Source: Hyphomonadaceae bacterium (GTDB lineage Bacteria > Pseudomonadota > Alphaproteobacteria > Caulobacterales > Aquidulcibacteraceae). Taken from it: a stretch of 46,659 bases of DNA. Below the pieces are notes generated by a model, which was given only the letters and a program-made list of their open reading frames with translations, ran no database searches and had not been told where the DNA came from. Shown here piece by piece: positions 30,963 through 39,984 of this stretch. A program made the position numbers and the translations under genes. The first letter of the stretch is position 1. The number at the start of each line of letters is the position of its first letter. The stretch spans positions 1 through 46,659 of the forward strand of contig JAHDXR010000021.1 of the NCBI GenBank assembly GCA_023384105.1. The letters run 5' to 3'.

Positions 30963-32048
30963 ATGGGCTCTGTCATCAGGACAATTCTCATCATTGTAGC
31001 TTTGCTGCTGGTGATCGCCGGCGCAGGCTACTTCTTCGGCCCGAAAGTCGCCGCGCGCACGCAGACGCTGGAGATCGAGCGTCCGGCGCCGACGGTGCTG
31101 GCGCGTCTGGCGTCGACGCCGGTCGGCGCCGCCGTGATCGACGGCGTCACCATCGCCGAAGCGCCGACGCAACAGGGCAACACCGTCACCGCGCCGGTCA
31201 CGTTCGCCGACGGCGCGACGGGCCGCGTCGTCTACACCGTCTCGCCGAGCGGCGAAGGCGCGCGCGTCGTCGTGAAGCTGGAGCAGGATCTGGGCGCCAA
31301 CCCGATGGATCGCTTCCAGGCCTTCACCGGCGGCGAGGTCGCCCCGCTGATCGCCACCGCCGCGAGCGCGGTCGAAACCGATCTCAACGCGCTGCCGAAC
31401 GCGTCGTTCGAAGGCCTGCAATACAGCGTGCAGCAAGTCGAAGCGCGTCCGTTCTTCTATGTCGAGAACTGCTCGGACAGCTCGGTTGAATCGATCACCT
31501 CGATCATCAGCCAGGCCGTCGTCGCCATTCCGCCGGTGATGCGCCAGAACAATCTGACCGTGAACGGCCCGCTGACGGCGGTCGAGCCGCGCGTCGTCTC
31601 CGGCCAGTACTGCTACCAGGTCGGCTATCCCTACACCGGCCGCCAGCCGCGCGCGCTGCTGATCGGCCGGACCGGCGTGACGCCGTCGGGCACGGTGCTG
31701 CGCGTCGTCTACACCGGCGAGGAAGCCAACGTGCTGCGCGACGTCTACAACCCGATGGACGCGCTGCTCGCCGCCGCCTACCTCGACAATCCGGCGACGC
31801 CGGAAGACGACTGGACTACGTACGAAATCTATCACGACGATCCGCTCCAGGCGGGCGGCTCGCGCAACCGTGAGATCTTCTACGTCGCCCAGGGCGACAT
31901 CAGCGCGCTGACGCGCATCGCTCCGCCGACCGAAGCCGCCCCGGTGGCGCCGCCGCCAGCGGAAGCGCCAGCCGCCGCGCCGGCGGAAGCGCCCGCGGAA
32001 ACGCCCGCGCCCGCCGAAACCCCGGCGCCCGCGGAAGCGACGCCGTAA
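30963..32048 (+). CDS. Membrane-anchored effector-binding-domain protein with Ala/Pro/Glu tail
   Basis: This 361-residue protein starts at ATG 30963 after AAGGAGGGTGG. Residues 5-25 form a signal anchor (IRTILIIVALLLVIAGAGYF). A START/SRPBCC-like region (about 35-140) follows, then a GyrI/AraC-effector-binding-like region (about 150-310, with SVQQVEARPFFYV and TYEIYHDDPL). The tail (from about 325) repeats Ala, Pro and Glu (APAEAPAETPAPAETP) and is probably disordered, perhaps spanning the periplasm. Domain calls are by pattern and are tentative. A terminator follows 21 bases after the stop. Confidence 0.65.
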   Translation: MGSVIRTILIIVALLLVIAGAGYFFGPKVAARTQTLEIERPAPTVLARLASTPVGAAVIDGVTIAEAPTQQGNTVTAPVTFADGATGRVVYTVSPSGEGARVVVKLEQDLGANPMDRFQAFTGGEVAPLIATAASAVETDLNALPNASFEGLQYSVQQVEARPFFYVENCSDSSVESITSIISQAVVAIPPVMRQNNLTVNGPLTAVEPRVVSGQYCYQVGYPYTGRQPRALLIGRTGVTPSGTVLRVVYTGEEANVLRDVYNPMDALLAAAYLDNPATPEDDWTTYEIYHDDPLQAGGSRNREIFYVAQGDISALTRIAPPTEAAPVAPPPAEAPAAAPAEAPAETPAPAETPAPAEATP

Positions 32049-32069
32049 GCGAACCGCTGAGCGAAACTC

Positions 32070-32099
32070 AAGGGCCGCGGTTCACGCCGCGGCCCTTTT
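32070..32099 (+). terminator. Rho-independent terminator
   Basis: AAGGGCCGCGG and CCGCGGCCCTT form a perfect 11-bp stem around TTCACG and end in TT plus a short T-run. It closes the transcript of the gene at 30963. Confidence 0.88.
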
Positions 32100-32140
32100 G
32101 CGTGGCGCAAGCGGCGCCGCTTCTGACCGGAACGCAACCC

Positions 32141-32205
32141 GCTTCCCGGCCGCAGCGAAGCGGAGAGCCGGGACCCAGGGGCGAACGCACCCGCGCTTCA
32201 ACCTC
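32141..32205. repeat. Composite repeat, partial copy 1 (unit A)
   Basis: GCTTCCCGGCCGCAGCGAAG, then GAGAGCCGGGACCCAGGGGC, leads into CGAACGCACCCGCGCTTCAA. This unit recurs at 32271, 36261 and 41500. Confidence 0.75.
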
Positions 32206-32270
32206 CTTGGTATCCGCCGCGTCCTCCCCCTGGCGGGGGAGCACGGGTAGTGGTGGTTTTTCAACGTCAC

Positions 32271-32425
32271 GCTTCCCGGCCGCAGCGCAGCGAAGAGCCG
32301 GGACCCAGGAGCAAACGCACCCACGCTTCGCCCCACCCCGGCTCAAGGCCGGGGCTGCGTCCGGGGAGCGGAGGGATGCCTCCCACGCGCGTACAGGATG
32401 AAACGAACCTGCCGGCTGGAAGCCT
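32271..32425. repeat. Composite repeat, copy 2 (units A-B-C)
   Basis: Unit A (GCTTCCCGGCCGCAGCGCAG...GAGCCGGGACCCAGG) is followed by unit B (CCCCGGCTCAAGGCCGGGGC, TGCGTCCGGGGAGCG) and unit C (CTCCCACGCGCGTACAGGAT, GAAACGAACCTGCCGGCTGG). Together with copy 1 it fills most of the 442-base gap from 32049 to 32490, in which I see no gene. Confidence 0.8.
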
Positions 32426-32490
32426 TGCGCAGGATCAATCGTGCGCCCGTCAGTGGCGAATAAGCTTCGAAAACAACCTTAGGGATCGTG

Positions 32491-33087
32491 ATGTTTCGCA
32501 CGCTTTCGTTCGCGCTCGTGATTGTCTTCTGGATGCTCGGTTCAGCGGCGCCGGCGAGGGCGCATTGCGACGGCGTTGACGGTCCGGTCGCTACGGCGGC
32601 GCAGCGGGCCATTGAAACCGGAAACGTGAATTTGGCGCTGCCGTACGCGCCGGCTTCGGCCGAGGAAGAGATAACCGCAAGATTTCAGGAAGCGCGGCGT
32701 GTGCGCAACCGTGGGCGCGACGCCCGCGTTTTGGCGGACCGCGCGTTTGTGGAGACAGTGGTTCGCCTTCACAGGATAGGCGAGGGGGCGAGCTATGCTG
32801 GTTTGCGCCCGGCCGGCATGGATTACGGTCCTGTGATTCCCGCCGCGGAACATGCGCTCCAATCGGGCGACGTCGCCGGCGTAAGAGCGATTCTGCTGGA
32901 GGAGGTCGATCATGGGCTCGCAGAGCGCCTTGCGCGCGTGCGCGCGCTGCGCGCCGTAGCGGTTGAGCCGCAAGATCATGCGGGTGTCGCGGCGGCCCGG
33001 GAGCGCATTGGCGCCGAACTGGATTTCATCACTTACGCCGAGGGTCTGCGCCAAGCCGTGAGCGGGGCGGCTGAGCATCACGAATAA
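32491..33087 (+). CDS. DUF6448 family secreted protein
   Basis: This 198-residue protein has a signal peptide (MFRTLSFALVIVFWMLGSAAPARA) cleaved before HCDGVDGPV. The mature part matches DUF6448: HCDGVDGPVATAAQRAIETGNVN, then EEEITARFQEARRVRNRG, DRAFVETVVRLHRIGEGASY, and a His-containing C-terminus. ATG at 32491 (or GTG 32488) follows AGGGA. The conserved early His/Cys/Asp could bind a metal, but no function is known. It is flanked on its left by dispersed repeats and has somewhat less GC-rich codons than its neighbours, so horizontal acquisition is possible. Confidence 0.78.
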   Translation: MFRTLSFALVIVFWMLGSAAPARAHCDGVDGPVATAAQRAIETGNVNLALPYAPASAEEEITARFQEARRVRNRGRDARVLADRAFVETVVRLHRIGEGASYAGLRPAGMDYGPVIPAAEHALQSGDVAGVRAILLEEVDHGLAERLARVRALRAVAVEPQDHAGVAAARERIGAELDFITYAEGLRQAVSGAAEHHE

Positions 33088-33165
33088 TCCCCTGGACTGA
33101 CGACGCCCGTTCTCGGTGAGAAGCGGCGTTTAAGAGCGCGCTACGCCGCGCCGGCGACGCCGCGC

Positions 33166-34713
33166 TCAAGGCCGCATCCCGAAACTCGACGGCCCCGTCT
33201 CCAGCAGGCGCTGTGCGAGGCCGGCCCATTCGCAGAGCAGGGGCCGCGTCTCGCGCGGGTCGATGATCTCTTCGGCGTAGAACGCTTCGGCCGTGCGGAA
33301 CGGCGAGCGCAGCGCTTCCGCCCAGGCGCGGATTTCCGCCAGGCGCTTCTCCGGATCGGGATGGGCTTCGATCTCGCGCTTGTAGGCGGCTTCGATTCCG
33401 CCCTCCATCGGCAGCGAGCCCCAATCGCCGCTCGGCCAGCAATAGCGGTGCTTCACCCGCGTCGGGTTCATCATCACCGAGCCGGCGAGCCCGTAAGCGG
33501 CGCGCACCACGATCGAGCACCAGGGCGTGCTGGCCTGGTACACCGCCGCCATCGCCTGCACGCCGAGCTTCACCGTCGCTGCGCGCTCGTGCTTTGCGCC
33601 CACGGCGAAGCCCGGACAGTCGACGAAATGCACGACCGGCAGATGGAACGTCTGCGCCAGGTCCACATGCTTGATCAGCTTGCGGCACACGTCCGCCGTC
33701 CACGCGCCGGCCAGAAACATCGGATCGCCCGCCAGCACCGCGACGCTGTAGCCGTCGATGCGGGCGAAGCCCGTGATCAGCCCGCGCCCCCATTGCCGCC
33801 CGGTCTCGAAGAACGTGCCCGCATCGACGCACGCTTCGACGATGCGCCGCATCTTGTATGGCACGCGCCGGTCGCGCGGCACGGCGTCGATCAGGGTCGG
33901 ATCGCGCCGGTCGGCGGGATCGCCGTTCTGCACGCGCGCGGGCAGTTCGTGGATCGAGGCGGGCAGATAGGAGAGAAACCGGCGCGCGGCCGCGAACGCT
34001 TCCGCTTCGCTGCCGACGATGTCGTCGACCACGCCGTTCTTGCCGTTGATCTCGGCGCCGCCGAGGCCTTCCTTGTCGACGTCCTCGCCGATCGCCTTCG
34101 CCACCGGCGGGCCGGCGACGAACACCTGGCTCAAACCTCTCACCATCACGCTGTAATGGCTCGCCGCCACGCGCCCCGCGCCGAGCCCTGCGCACGGCCC
34201 CAGCGCCAGCGCCACCACCGGCACGCAGCCCATGTTCGCCACCGCCCATTCCCAGCCCGGCGTCTGCGGAATGTAGGTGCGCGGGTCCTTCTCCAGCATC
34301 TTCACCGAGCCGCCGCCGCCGGTGCCGTCGACCATGCGGATGAGCGGCATGCGATATTCGTTCGCCATCTGCTCGGCGAACACGAGCTTCTGCCAGATGC
34401 CCGCATCGGCCGCGCCGCCGCGCACGGAAAAATCGTCCGCCTGCACCGCGACCGGGCGCCCGTCGATGGCGCCGCGCCCGACCACGAACGGCGTCGGCAG
34501 AAAGCTGGTCATCTCGTTGTCGGCGCCGTACGTGGCGCGCCCGGCGATCTTGCCGGTCTCGTGGAACGAGCCCGGATCGAGCAGCGCGCCGACCCGCTCG
34601 CGCGCCGTCAGCTTGCCGGACGCCTTCTGCCGCGCCACGCGCTCTGCGCCGCCCATCTGCTCGGCCAGCGCCTCGCGCCGGCGCAAGTCGTCGATCTCGT
34701 CTTTCCAGCTCAT
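33166..34713 (-). CDS. Acyl-CoA carboxylase, carboxyltransferase (beta) subunit
   Basis: This 515-residue carboxyltransferase has both crotonase-like halves. The N-terminal half includes GKLTARERVGALLDPGSF, DDFSVRGGA, MVDGTGGGGSVKM and GPCAGLGAGRVAASH. The C-terminal half includes VAVLAGDPMFLAGAWT, HLPVVHFVDCPGFAVG and PWCSIVVRAAYGLAG. It transfers CO2 from carboxybiotin to an acyl-CoA (propionyl-, methylcrotonyl- or similar). The glycine-rich stretch differs from standard propionyl-CoA and methylcrotonyl-CoA carboxylases (VMMNPTRVKHRYCWPSGDWG), suggesting a distinct subgroup. No biotin carboxylase or biotin-carrier gene is present in the window. Confidence 0.9.
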   Translation of the reverse strand: MSWKDEIDDLRRREALAEQMGGAERVARQKASGKLTARERVGALLDPGSFHETGKIAGRATYGADNEMTSFLPTPFVVGRGAIDGRPVAVQADDFSVRGGAADAGIWQKLVFAEQMANEYRMPLIRMVDGTGGGGSVKMLEKDPRTYIPQTPGWEWAVANMGCVPVVALALGPCAGLGAGRVAASHYSVMVRGLSQVFVAGPPVAKAIGEDVDKEGLGGAEINGKNGVVDDIVGSEAEAFAAARRFLSYLPASIHELPARVQNGDPADRRDPTLIDAVPRDRRVPYKMRRIVEACVDAGTFFETGRQWGRGLITGFARIDGYSVAVLAGDPMFLAGAWTADVCRKLIKHVDLAQTFHLPVVHFVDCPGFAVGAKHERAATVKLGVQAMAAVYQASTPWCSIVVRAAYGLAGSVMMNPTRVKHRYCWPSGDWGSLPMEGGIEAAYKREIEAHPDPEKRLAEIRAWAEALRSPFRTAEAFYAEEIIDPRETRPLLCEWAGLAQRLLETGPSSFGMRP

Positions 34714-34746
34714 GGCGAAAACCTAAGCGCGAAACGCGGCGGCGCC

Positions 34747-34760
34747 TATGGACCGCCGGC
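34747..34760. repeat. Half-copy f of the MITE-like element
   Basis: TATGGACCGCCGGC is an exact copy of the element's terminal 14 bases, standing alone between the carboxylase and permease genes. Confidence 0.6.
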
Positions 34761-34764
34761 CATA

Positions 34765-36174
34765 TCAGCGCTTCGTCGCCAGCGCGCTCTTATGGGCGCC
34801 CCACAGCAGATAGACCGGCGCGCCGATCGCCATCCAGATGAAGAAGCGCTGGATGGTGCCGGTGTTGAGGCTGGAGAAGAGATAGACGCAGCCCACGATC
34901 GCCAGCGGCGCCAGCAGCCACGCCAGCGGCGTCCGGAACGGCCGCTCCAGTCCGGGCTCGCGCCGCCGCAGCACCATTACCGCCACCGCCACCGCGATGA
35001 ACGCCGCCAGCGTGCCGGCGTTGGCGAGCGAGGCGATCTCGCCCAGCGTCAGCAGCCCCGCCAGCGCCGAGCACACCACCGCCGTGAACAGCGTGATGAA
35101 CACCGGCGTGCCGAGCTTCGAATGCACGCGGCTCCAGGAGCGCGGCAGCAGCCCGTCGCGCGCCATCACGTAGAAGATGCGCGTCTGGCCGTAGAGGAAG
35201 GCGAGGATCACGGTCGGGATCGCGATCGAGGCGACGCCGCCGATGATCGCCGCCGCTTCCGGCTGGCCGAGCGCGCGCACGATCAGCGCGATCGGTTCGC
35301 CGCTCGCGGCGAAGGCGCGGAAGTCCATTGCGCCGATGGCGGCCGCGCCCACGGCCATGTAGAGCAGCGTGCAGATCAGCATCGAGCCGACGATGCCGAT
35401 GGCGAGATCGCGGCCGGGGTTCTTGGTTTCCTCCGCCGCGGTGGAGACCGCGTCGAAGCCGTAGAAGGCGAAGAACATCACCGCCGCGCCCGCCATCACG
35501 CCGATATTCGTGCCGGTCTCGGTCGGCGTCGATCCCCAGCCGAACGGCGCGAACGGGGTGAAGCGCGAAATGTCGAACGCGGGCAGGGCGATCGCCAGGA
35601 ACAGCAGCAGCGCCGCGATCTTCAGCACCACCAGCGCCGAGTTGATCCACGCGCTCTCGCGCGTGCCCAGGATCAGCAGGCCGGCGACGGCGAAGATGAT
35701 GAACACGGCCAGCGGATTGAAGTGCAGCGCGTGCCCGCCCAGTTCGCCGAACGGCAGCATCTGCGGAATGTCGAGGCCCCAGCCCGTCAACAGCCCCGAG
35801 GCGTAGCCGGACCAGCCGACCGCCACCGCGCTCACGACGACAGAATATTCCAGGATCAGCGCCCAGCCCACCATCCAGCCGGCGAACTCGCCGAGCGAAG
35901 AATAAGTGTACGTGTAAGCGCTGCCCGAGGCCGGCATCATCGTCGCCAGCTCCGCATAGCAGAGCGCCGCGCACGCGCAGACCGAGCCCGCGATCGCGAA
36001 CGAGACGATGACGCCCGGTCCCGCCATGCCCGCGCCCTGGCCGATCAGCGCATAGATGCCGGCGCCGACGATCGCGCCCACGCCCAACGCCACCAGATGC
36101 GGCCACGACAAGGTGCGCTTCAGCTCGGCATGCGCCGGCGCTTCGATCGGCTTGCGCCTATTCCAGAACGCCAT
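34765..36174 (-). CDS. APC-family amino acid permease
   Basis: This 469-residue inner-membrane transporter has about 12 hydrophobic helices. The signature ALGVGAIVGAGIYALIGQGAG lies in helix 1 and is typical of the cationic amino acid/CAT-like branch. SALAGLLTLGEIASLANAGT, YAELATMMPASGSAYTYTY and FFAFYGFDAVSTAAEETKNPGRD (helix 6 region) are further landmarks. It probably imports one or several amino acids; the substrate is not determinable. Start MAFWNRRKPIEAPAHAELKRT. It follows the second TonB receptor gene on the same strand, separated by repeats and a terminator. Confidence 0.92.
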   Translation of the reverse strand: MAFWNRRKPIEAPAHAELKRTLSWPHLVALGVGAIVGAGIYALIGQGAGMAGPGVIVSFAIAGSVCACAALCYAELATMMPASGSAYTYTYSSLGEFAGWMVGWALILEYSVVVSAVAVGWSGYASGLLTGWGLDIPQMLPFGELGGHALHFNPLAVFIIFAVAGLLILGTRESAWINSALVVLKIAALLLFLAIALPAFDISRFTPFAPFGWGSTPTETGTNIGVMAGAAVMFFAFYGFDAVSTAAEETKNPGRDLAIGIVGSMLICTLLYMAVGAAAIGAMDFRAFAASGEPIALIVRALGQPEAAAIIGGVASIAIPTVILAFLYGQTRIFYVMARDGLLPRSWSRVHSKLGTPVFITLFTAVVCSALAGLLTLGEIASLANAGTLAAFIAVAVAVMVLRRREPGLERPFRTPLAWLLAPLAIVGCVYLFSSLNTGTIQRFFIWMAIGAPVYLLWGAHKSALATKR

Positions 36175-36260
36175 GCATCCGCTCCCCCGCTCGAAGCGAG
36201 CCTAAAAGCGTTTTCGGAAACACTCCACCCCGGCCCGGCGTCGAGCCCGGCGCGCACTCC

Positions 36261-36444
36261 CGCTTCCCGGCCGCAGCGAAGCGAAGAGCCGGGACCCAGG
36301 GGGAAGCGCACCCGCGCTTCAACCCCTGGGCCCCGGCTCGCACCCCGGCTTTCGCCGGGGCTGCGTCCGGGGAGCGGGGGATGTCTCCCACGCGCGTGCG
36401 GGATGAAACGAACCTGCCGGCGGGAAGCCGGCGGTCCGAAGCGG
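36261..36444. repeat. Composite repeat, full copy 3 (units A-B-C)
   Basis: This 184-bp copy contains unit A (CGCTTCCCGGCCGCAGCGAA...GAGCCGGGACCCAGG), unit B (CCCCGGCTCGCACCCCGGCT, TTCGCCGGGGCTGCGTCCGG) and unit C (TCTCCCACGCGCGTGCGGGA, then GAAGCCGGCGGTCC). It ends with the GCCGGCGGTCC arm of the MITE-like element. It fills the gap 36175-36508 together with the terminator below. Confidence 0.85.
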
Positions 36445-36462
36445 CGCCGCGGCGCGAAAGAG

Positions 36463-36490
36463 AAAGGCCGCGGCGTGAGCCGCGGCCTTT
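36463..36490 (-). terminator. Terminator of the second TonB receptor gene
   Basis: AAAGGCCGCGG (36463-36473) and CCGCGGCCTTT (36480-36490) form an 11-bp stem. Read on the minus strand it is followed by a T-rich CTCTTTC. It lies 18 bases after the receptor stop. Confidence 0.8.
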
Positions 36491-36508
36491 GAAGCAAAGC
36501 GTTTGCGC

Positions 36509-38905
36509 TCAGAACGTGCGCCGCACCGTGACGCCGATCGTGCGCGGCTGGTTGGTGTGGAACGCAAGCCGCGCCCGGCCGCCGCGCTCGCGGTCGAAGC
36601 CCAGATTGGCGTTCTCGTCGAACACGTTGTTGGCGAACAGGCTCACCGTCCAGTTCTCGCCCTCGACGCCCGCGCTCAGGTTCACGATCGTGTACGGATC
36701 GAGTTCGAGATCGACCGAGGTGATCTCCGCGCCGCTCGCGCCCCCGAACGGCAGGCCGGAAACGAAGTTGCCCGCGCCCGGCAGCTGGTCGCTCGGCTGC
36801 GTGTAGCGGCTGCCGATATGCTGCGCCGACGCGGTGACGAAGCCTTCCAGCCCCGCGCCCCAGCGTTCGAGCGGGAAGTAGTACGCCGCCGTGGCCGCAA
36901 GCTGGTATTCGGGCACGGATGCGAGGCGGTTTCCGGCTTCGATGCCGCCGATGACGTCGCCGTTGCCGTCGACGACGGTGGAGTCGAACTCGGCCTCGAC
37001 CCAGCTGCCGGCCAGGCTGAGTTCGAGCCCTTCGATCGGCGACCAGCCGAACTCGGCTTCGATGCCGGTGGCGTGCGCTTCCGGCACGTTGAACGAAATC
37101 CGCGACGAGCAGGAGCCCGCGTCGAGCGTCACCTGCAGATCGGAAATCTCGTTGTGATAGACCGCCGCGTTGAACGTGTAGCGCGGCCGCGTGATCTTCA
37201 CGCCGGCTTCGTAGTTCCACGAGGTTTCGTCGTCATAGCTCTGGAAGCCGCCGAAGATCGCTTCGTCCTCGGTCGTGCAGAGCGGCAGGTTGAGCGGGTC
37301 GTTGACGCCGCCCAGCCGGAAGCCCTGGCTGGCCTGGAGGTTGAGCCTCACGGCCGGCGTCAGATCGTAGCTCGCGATCACGCGCGGCGTGATCCCTTCC
37401 GACGAGGTTTCATCCTGGCGATTGTCGGCGTTGGCGAACAGGCCGCCGGACACGAAGCGCCGCTCTTCCTCGAAATTGTAGTAGCGCGCGCCGACGGTCA
37501 GCGTCAGCCGGTCGGTGACGTCGTAGCTGCCTTCGCCGAAGATCGCCCATTGTTTGATGTTGTAGGGCAGGTCTGAGTTGTATGGCGAATCCGCCGGGAA
37601 GCCGTTGGCGACCGCGGCCGAGGTGCCCGGGCCGAGCCCGTCCGGCGGCGGCGCATCGACGAACGCGTCGTAGCCCGGCGTCGGCAGACGCTGGCGATAG
37701 AAGCGGTCGACGTCCGAATAGAAGGCGCCGATCAGCCACTGGAACGGCGACTCATAATCGGAGGCGAGCCGCACTTCCTGCGTGAACTGCGTGAAGTCGG
37801 TGGTGTCGCGCAGGTTCGACGGCAGCAGCACCGCCGCGTCCGGGAAGCCGAGATCGACCGAGACCGAGCCCGACAGCGCGCTGGCGTCGCGGCTGGCCAG
37901 GATGTTGCGCTGCAGGTGCGACGTGATCGAGGTCAGCTGCACATTGCCGAGATCCCAGTTCACGTTGATGTCGGCCAGGAACGTCTCGTCGCTGAACTCC
38001 TCGTCGAGCATCAGGAATTGCTCGCGCTCGCCGAACGTCACGGCGGGCCGCGTCGTGGTGTGGGGATTGGCGAACAGGTTGTAGACTTCCTGGCGATTGA
38101 ACCCGTTCATCTCCAGGTGCTGGTAGACGATGCGCGGCGTCACCGTGACGTTCGGCGTGACCTGCCACGTCAGCGCCGCGCGCAGGCCCGAGCGCGTGCC
38201 GTCGTTCACGTCTTCGCTGACGCCGCCGCCTTCGCGCAGCGCGTCGATGAAGCCGGCGTACTCGGTGTGATAGCCGACCACGCGCAGCGCCAGCACGCCC
38301 GGCACCAGCGCGAAGTTCGCCATGCCCTTGAGATGCCCGCCTTCGCCGCCGTCGGTCACGGTGTTGACGCTGGCTTCGAGCGAGCCTTCGAACGCATCGA
38401 GATCGGGCTGGTTGGTGATGTAGCGGATGGTGCCGCCGACCGAGCCGGAGCCGAACAGCGTGCCCTGCGGGCCGCGCAGCGTCTCCACCCGGTTCAGATC
38501 GTAGAGATCGAAGTCCGGCGTGAACAGCGAGAGCGAAACCACCGAGTCGTCGAGATAGACGCCGACCTGCTCCTTCACGCCCGGCTGGTCGCGCACGATC
38601 TGGCCGGCGGAGACCCCGCGCAGCGAGACCTGGCTCTGGCCGGGCCCGAGGTTCTGGATCGACATGCCGGCGACGCTGCGCGAAATGTCTTCGAGCGACG
38701 TCGCGCCGCTGCGCTGGATGTCTTCTTCCGTCTGCGCGTTCACCGAGAACGGCACGTCCTGGATCGACGTCGCGCGCAGCGTCGCGGTGACGACGATCTC
38801 TTCTTCGGCCTGGTTCTGCGCCCATGCCGCGCCCGGCGCGGCCATGCAGGCGACGGCGATTGCGATCGCACTGACCGCATAAGCCAACATACGTTTGCGA
38901 GCCAT
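36509..38905 (-). CDS. TonB-dependent outer-membrane receptor (second)
   Basis: This 798-residue receptor begins MARKRMLAYAVSAIAIAVACM at ATG 38905, preceded by GGGAGGGAG, with a signal peptide cleaved before QNQAEEEIVV. An EEEIVVTATLR box follows, then a plug domain (QDVPFSVNAQTEEDIQRSG, VETLRGPQGTLFGSGSVGGT) and a 22-strand-type barrel ending RTIGVTVRRTF, with the usual terminal Phe. It is the larger VTATLR-type group, different from the receptor at 1790-3949. A terminator follows, so it stands alone. Substrate unknown; neighbours (permease downstream, panC upstream) give no clear link. Confidence 0.93.
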   Translation of the reverse strand: MARKRMLAYAVSAIAIAVACMAAPGAAWAQNQAEEEIVVTATLRATSIQDVPFSVNAQTEEDIQRSGATSLEDISRSVAGMSIQNLGPGQSQVSLRGVSAGQIVRDQPGVKEQVGVYLDDSVVSLSLFTPDFDLYDLNRVETLRGPQGTLFGSGSVGGTIRYITNQPDLDAFEGSLEASVNTVTDGGEGGHLKGMANFALVPGVLALRVVGYHTEYAGFIDALREGGGVSEDVNDGTRSGLRAALTWQVTPNVTVTPRIVYQHLEMNGFNRQEVYNLFANPHTTTRPAVTFGEREQFLMLDEEFSDETFLADINVNWDLGNVQLTSITSHLQRNILASRDASALSGSVSVDLGFPDAAVLLPSNLRDTTDFTQFTQEVRLASDYESPFQWLIGAFYSDVDRFYRQRLPTPGYDAFVDAPPPDGLGPGTSAAVANGFPADSPYNSDLPYNIKQWAIFGEGSYDVTDRLTLTVGARYYNFEEERRFVSGGLFANADNRQDETSSEGITPRVIASYDLTPAVRLNLQASQGFRLGGVNDPLNLPLCTTEDEAIFGGFQSYDDETSWNYEAGVKITRPRYTFNAAVYHNEISDLQVTLDAGSCSSRISFNVPEAHATGIEAEFGWSPIEGLELSLAGSWVEAEFDSTVVDGNGDVIGGIEAGNRLASVPEYQLAATAAYYFPLERWGAGLEGFVTASAQHIGSRYTQPSDQLPGAGNFVSGLPFGGASGAEITSVDLELDPYTIVNLSAGVEGENWTVSLFANNVFDENANLGFDRERGGRARLAFHTNQPRTIGVTVRRTF

Positions 38906-39028
38906 TTTAGCGCTCCCTCCCTGAGGCATTCACACTCCCGCCGCAATCGTTAACCCAGCACGGGCGAGGGGCTGTCGCAAACGCCTTTCAGGAGAAAAAT
39001 CCGCGGTATGGCGCGCGGAACTCGCCTG

Positions 39029-39883
39029 TCAGACCGCCATGTTGTCGATCAGACGGGTCTTGCCGAGCCATGCCGCCGCGAGAATGCGGGCGGGGCGGGA
39101 GAGATCGCCGACCGGCGCCAGCGTCTCGGCGTCGCGGATCGCCACGTAGTCGACGCTGCTGAAGCCGGCCGCGATCAGGTGGCGCGCCGCCTCCGCTTCG
39201 ATCGCCGCGATCGCGCCGTCGCCGGCGCGCGCGGCCTTGATCGCATCGTGCATGACGTGGTTGAGCCGCGCGGCGATGCGCCGTTCCTCGGCGCTCAGGT
39301 AGGCGTTGCGCGACGACATGGCGAGCCCGTCCTGCTCGCGCACGGTGGGGCAGCCGATAATCTCCATCGGCATGTCCAGGTCGCGCGCCATGCGCTTGAT
39401 CACCAGCAGTTGCTGGTAGTCCTTCTCGCCGAACAGCGCCGCGTCCGGCAGCGCCTGCAGCAGGAGCTTCGTCACCACGGTGGCGACGCCGCCGAAGAAG
39501 TGCGGCCGGAACTCGCCTTCGAGCGGCGTCGAGACGTCGGAGACGATCACATTGGTGGCGAAGCCCGGCGGATACATCGCGCTCCGCTCCGGCGCGTAGA
39601 GCAGGTCGCAGCCCGCGCCCGCGAGCAGGCTGGCGTCGCCCCGTTCGTCGCGCGGATAGCGCTCGAAATCCTCGTGCGGCGCGAACTGGCGCGGATTGAC
39701 GAACAGGCTCGCGACGACGCGCCCGCATGTCTCCTTCGCCGCGCGCACCAGGGAAAGGTGCCCCTCGTGCAGCGCGCCCATGGTCGGCACGAGCCCCACG
39801 CGCAGGCCCTGCGCCTTCCAGGCGGCGACCGCCGCGCGCAGATCGGCAACCGTGCGGGCGATGGGAAGCGGCTGATCGCTCAT
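39029..39883 (-). CDS. panC: Pantothenate synthetase
   Basis: This 284-residue enzyme joins pantoate and beta-alanine with ATP to form pantothenate, the CoA precursor. The nucleotidyl-transferase motifs are PTMGALHEGHLSLV (HxGH type) near residue 35 and MSSRNAYLS (KMSKS-like) near 188. FVNPRQFAPHEDFERYPRD and GVATVVTKLL complete the family pattern. I chose ATG 39883 (MSDQPLPIARTV); the open frame upstream to 40009 gives no sensible N-terminus. It is divergent from mipZ, so the CtrA-type site between them may affect both. panB is not in the window. Confidence 0.95.
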   Translation of the reverse strand: MSDQPLPIARTVADLRAAVAAWKAQGLRVGLVPTMGALHEGHLSLVRAAKETCGRVVASLFVNPRQFAPHEDFERYPRDERGDASLLAGAGCDLLYAPERSAMYPPGFATNVIVSDVSTPLEGEFRPHFFGGVATVVTKLLLQALPDAALFGEKDYQQLLVIKRMARDLDMPMEIIGCPTVREQDGLAMSSRNAYLSAEERRIAARLNHVMHDAIKAARAGDGAIAAIEAEAARHLIAAGFSSVDYVAIRDAETLAPVGDLSRPARILAAAWLGKTRLIDNMAV

Positions 39884-39984
39884 GTTTTTCGCATCGACCG
39901 GCGCGCCCGCGCCGTCAAGGCCGCGCAACGCCGCCCCGCCGCGCCCGGATGCGCGAACAACGTCAAGCCCCAGGCGCAAACCGC

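Noticed and set aside
33361-36492. Long plus-strand frame of about 1,040 codons
   Set aside because: It is the shadow of the carboxylase and permease genes and crosses a terminator and repeats.
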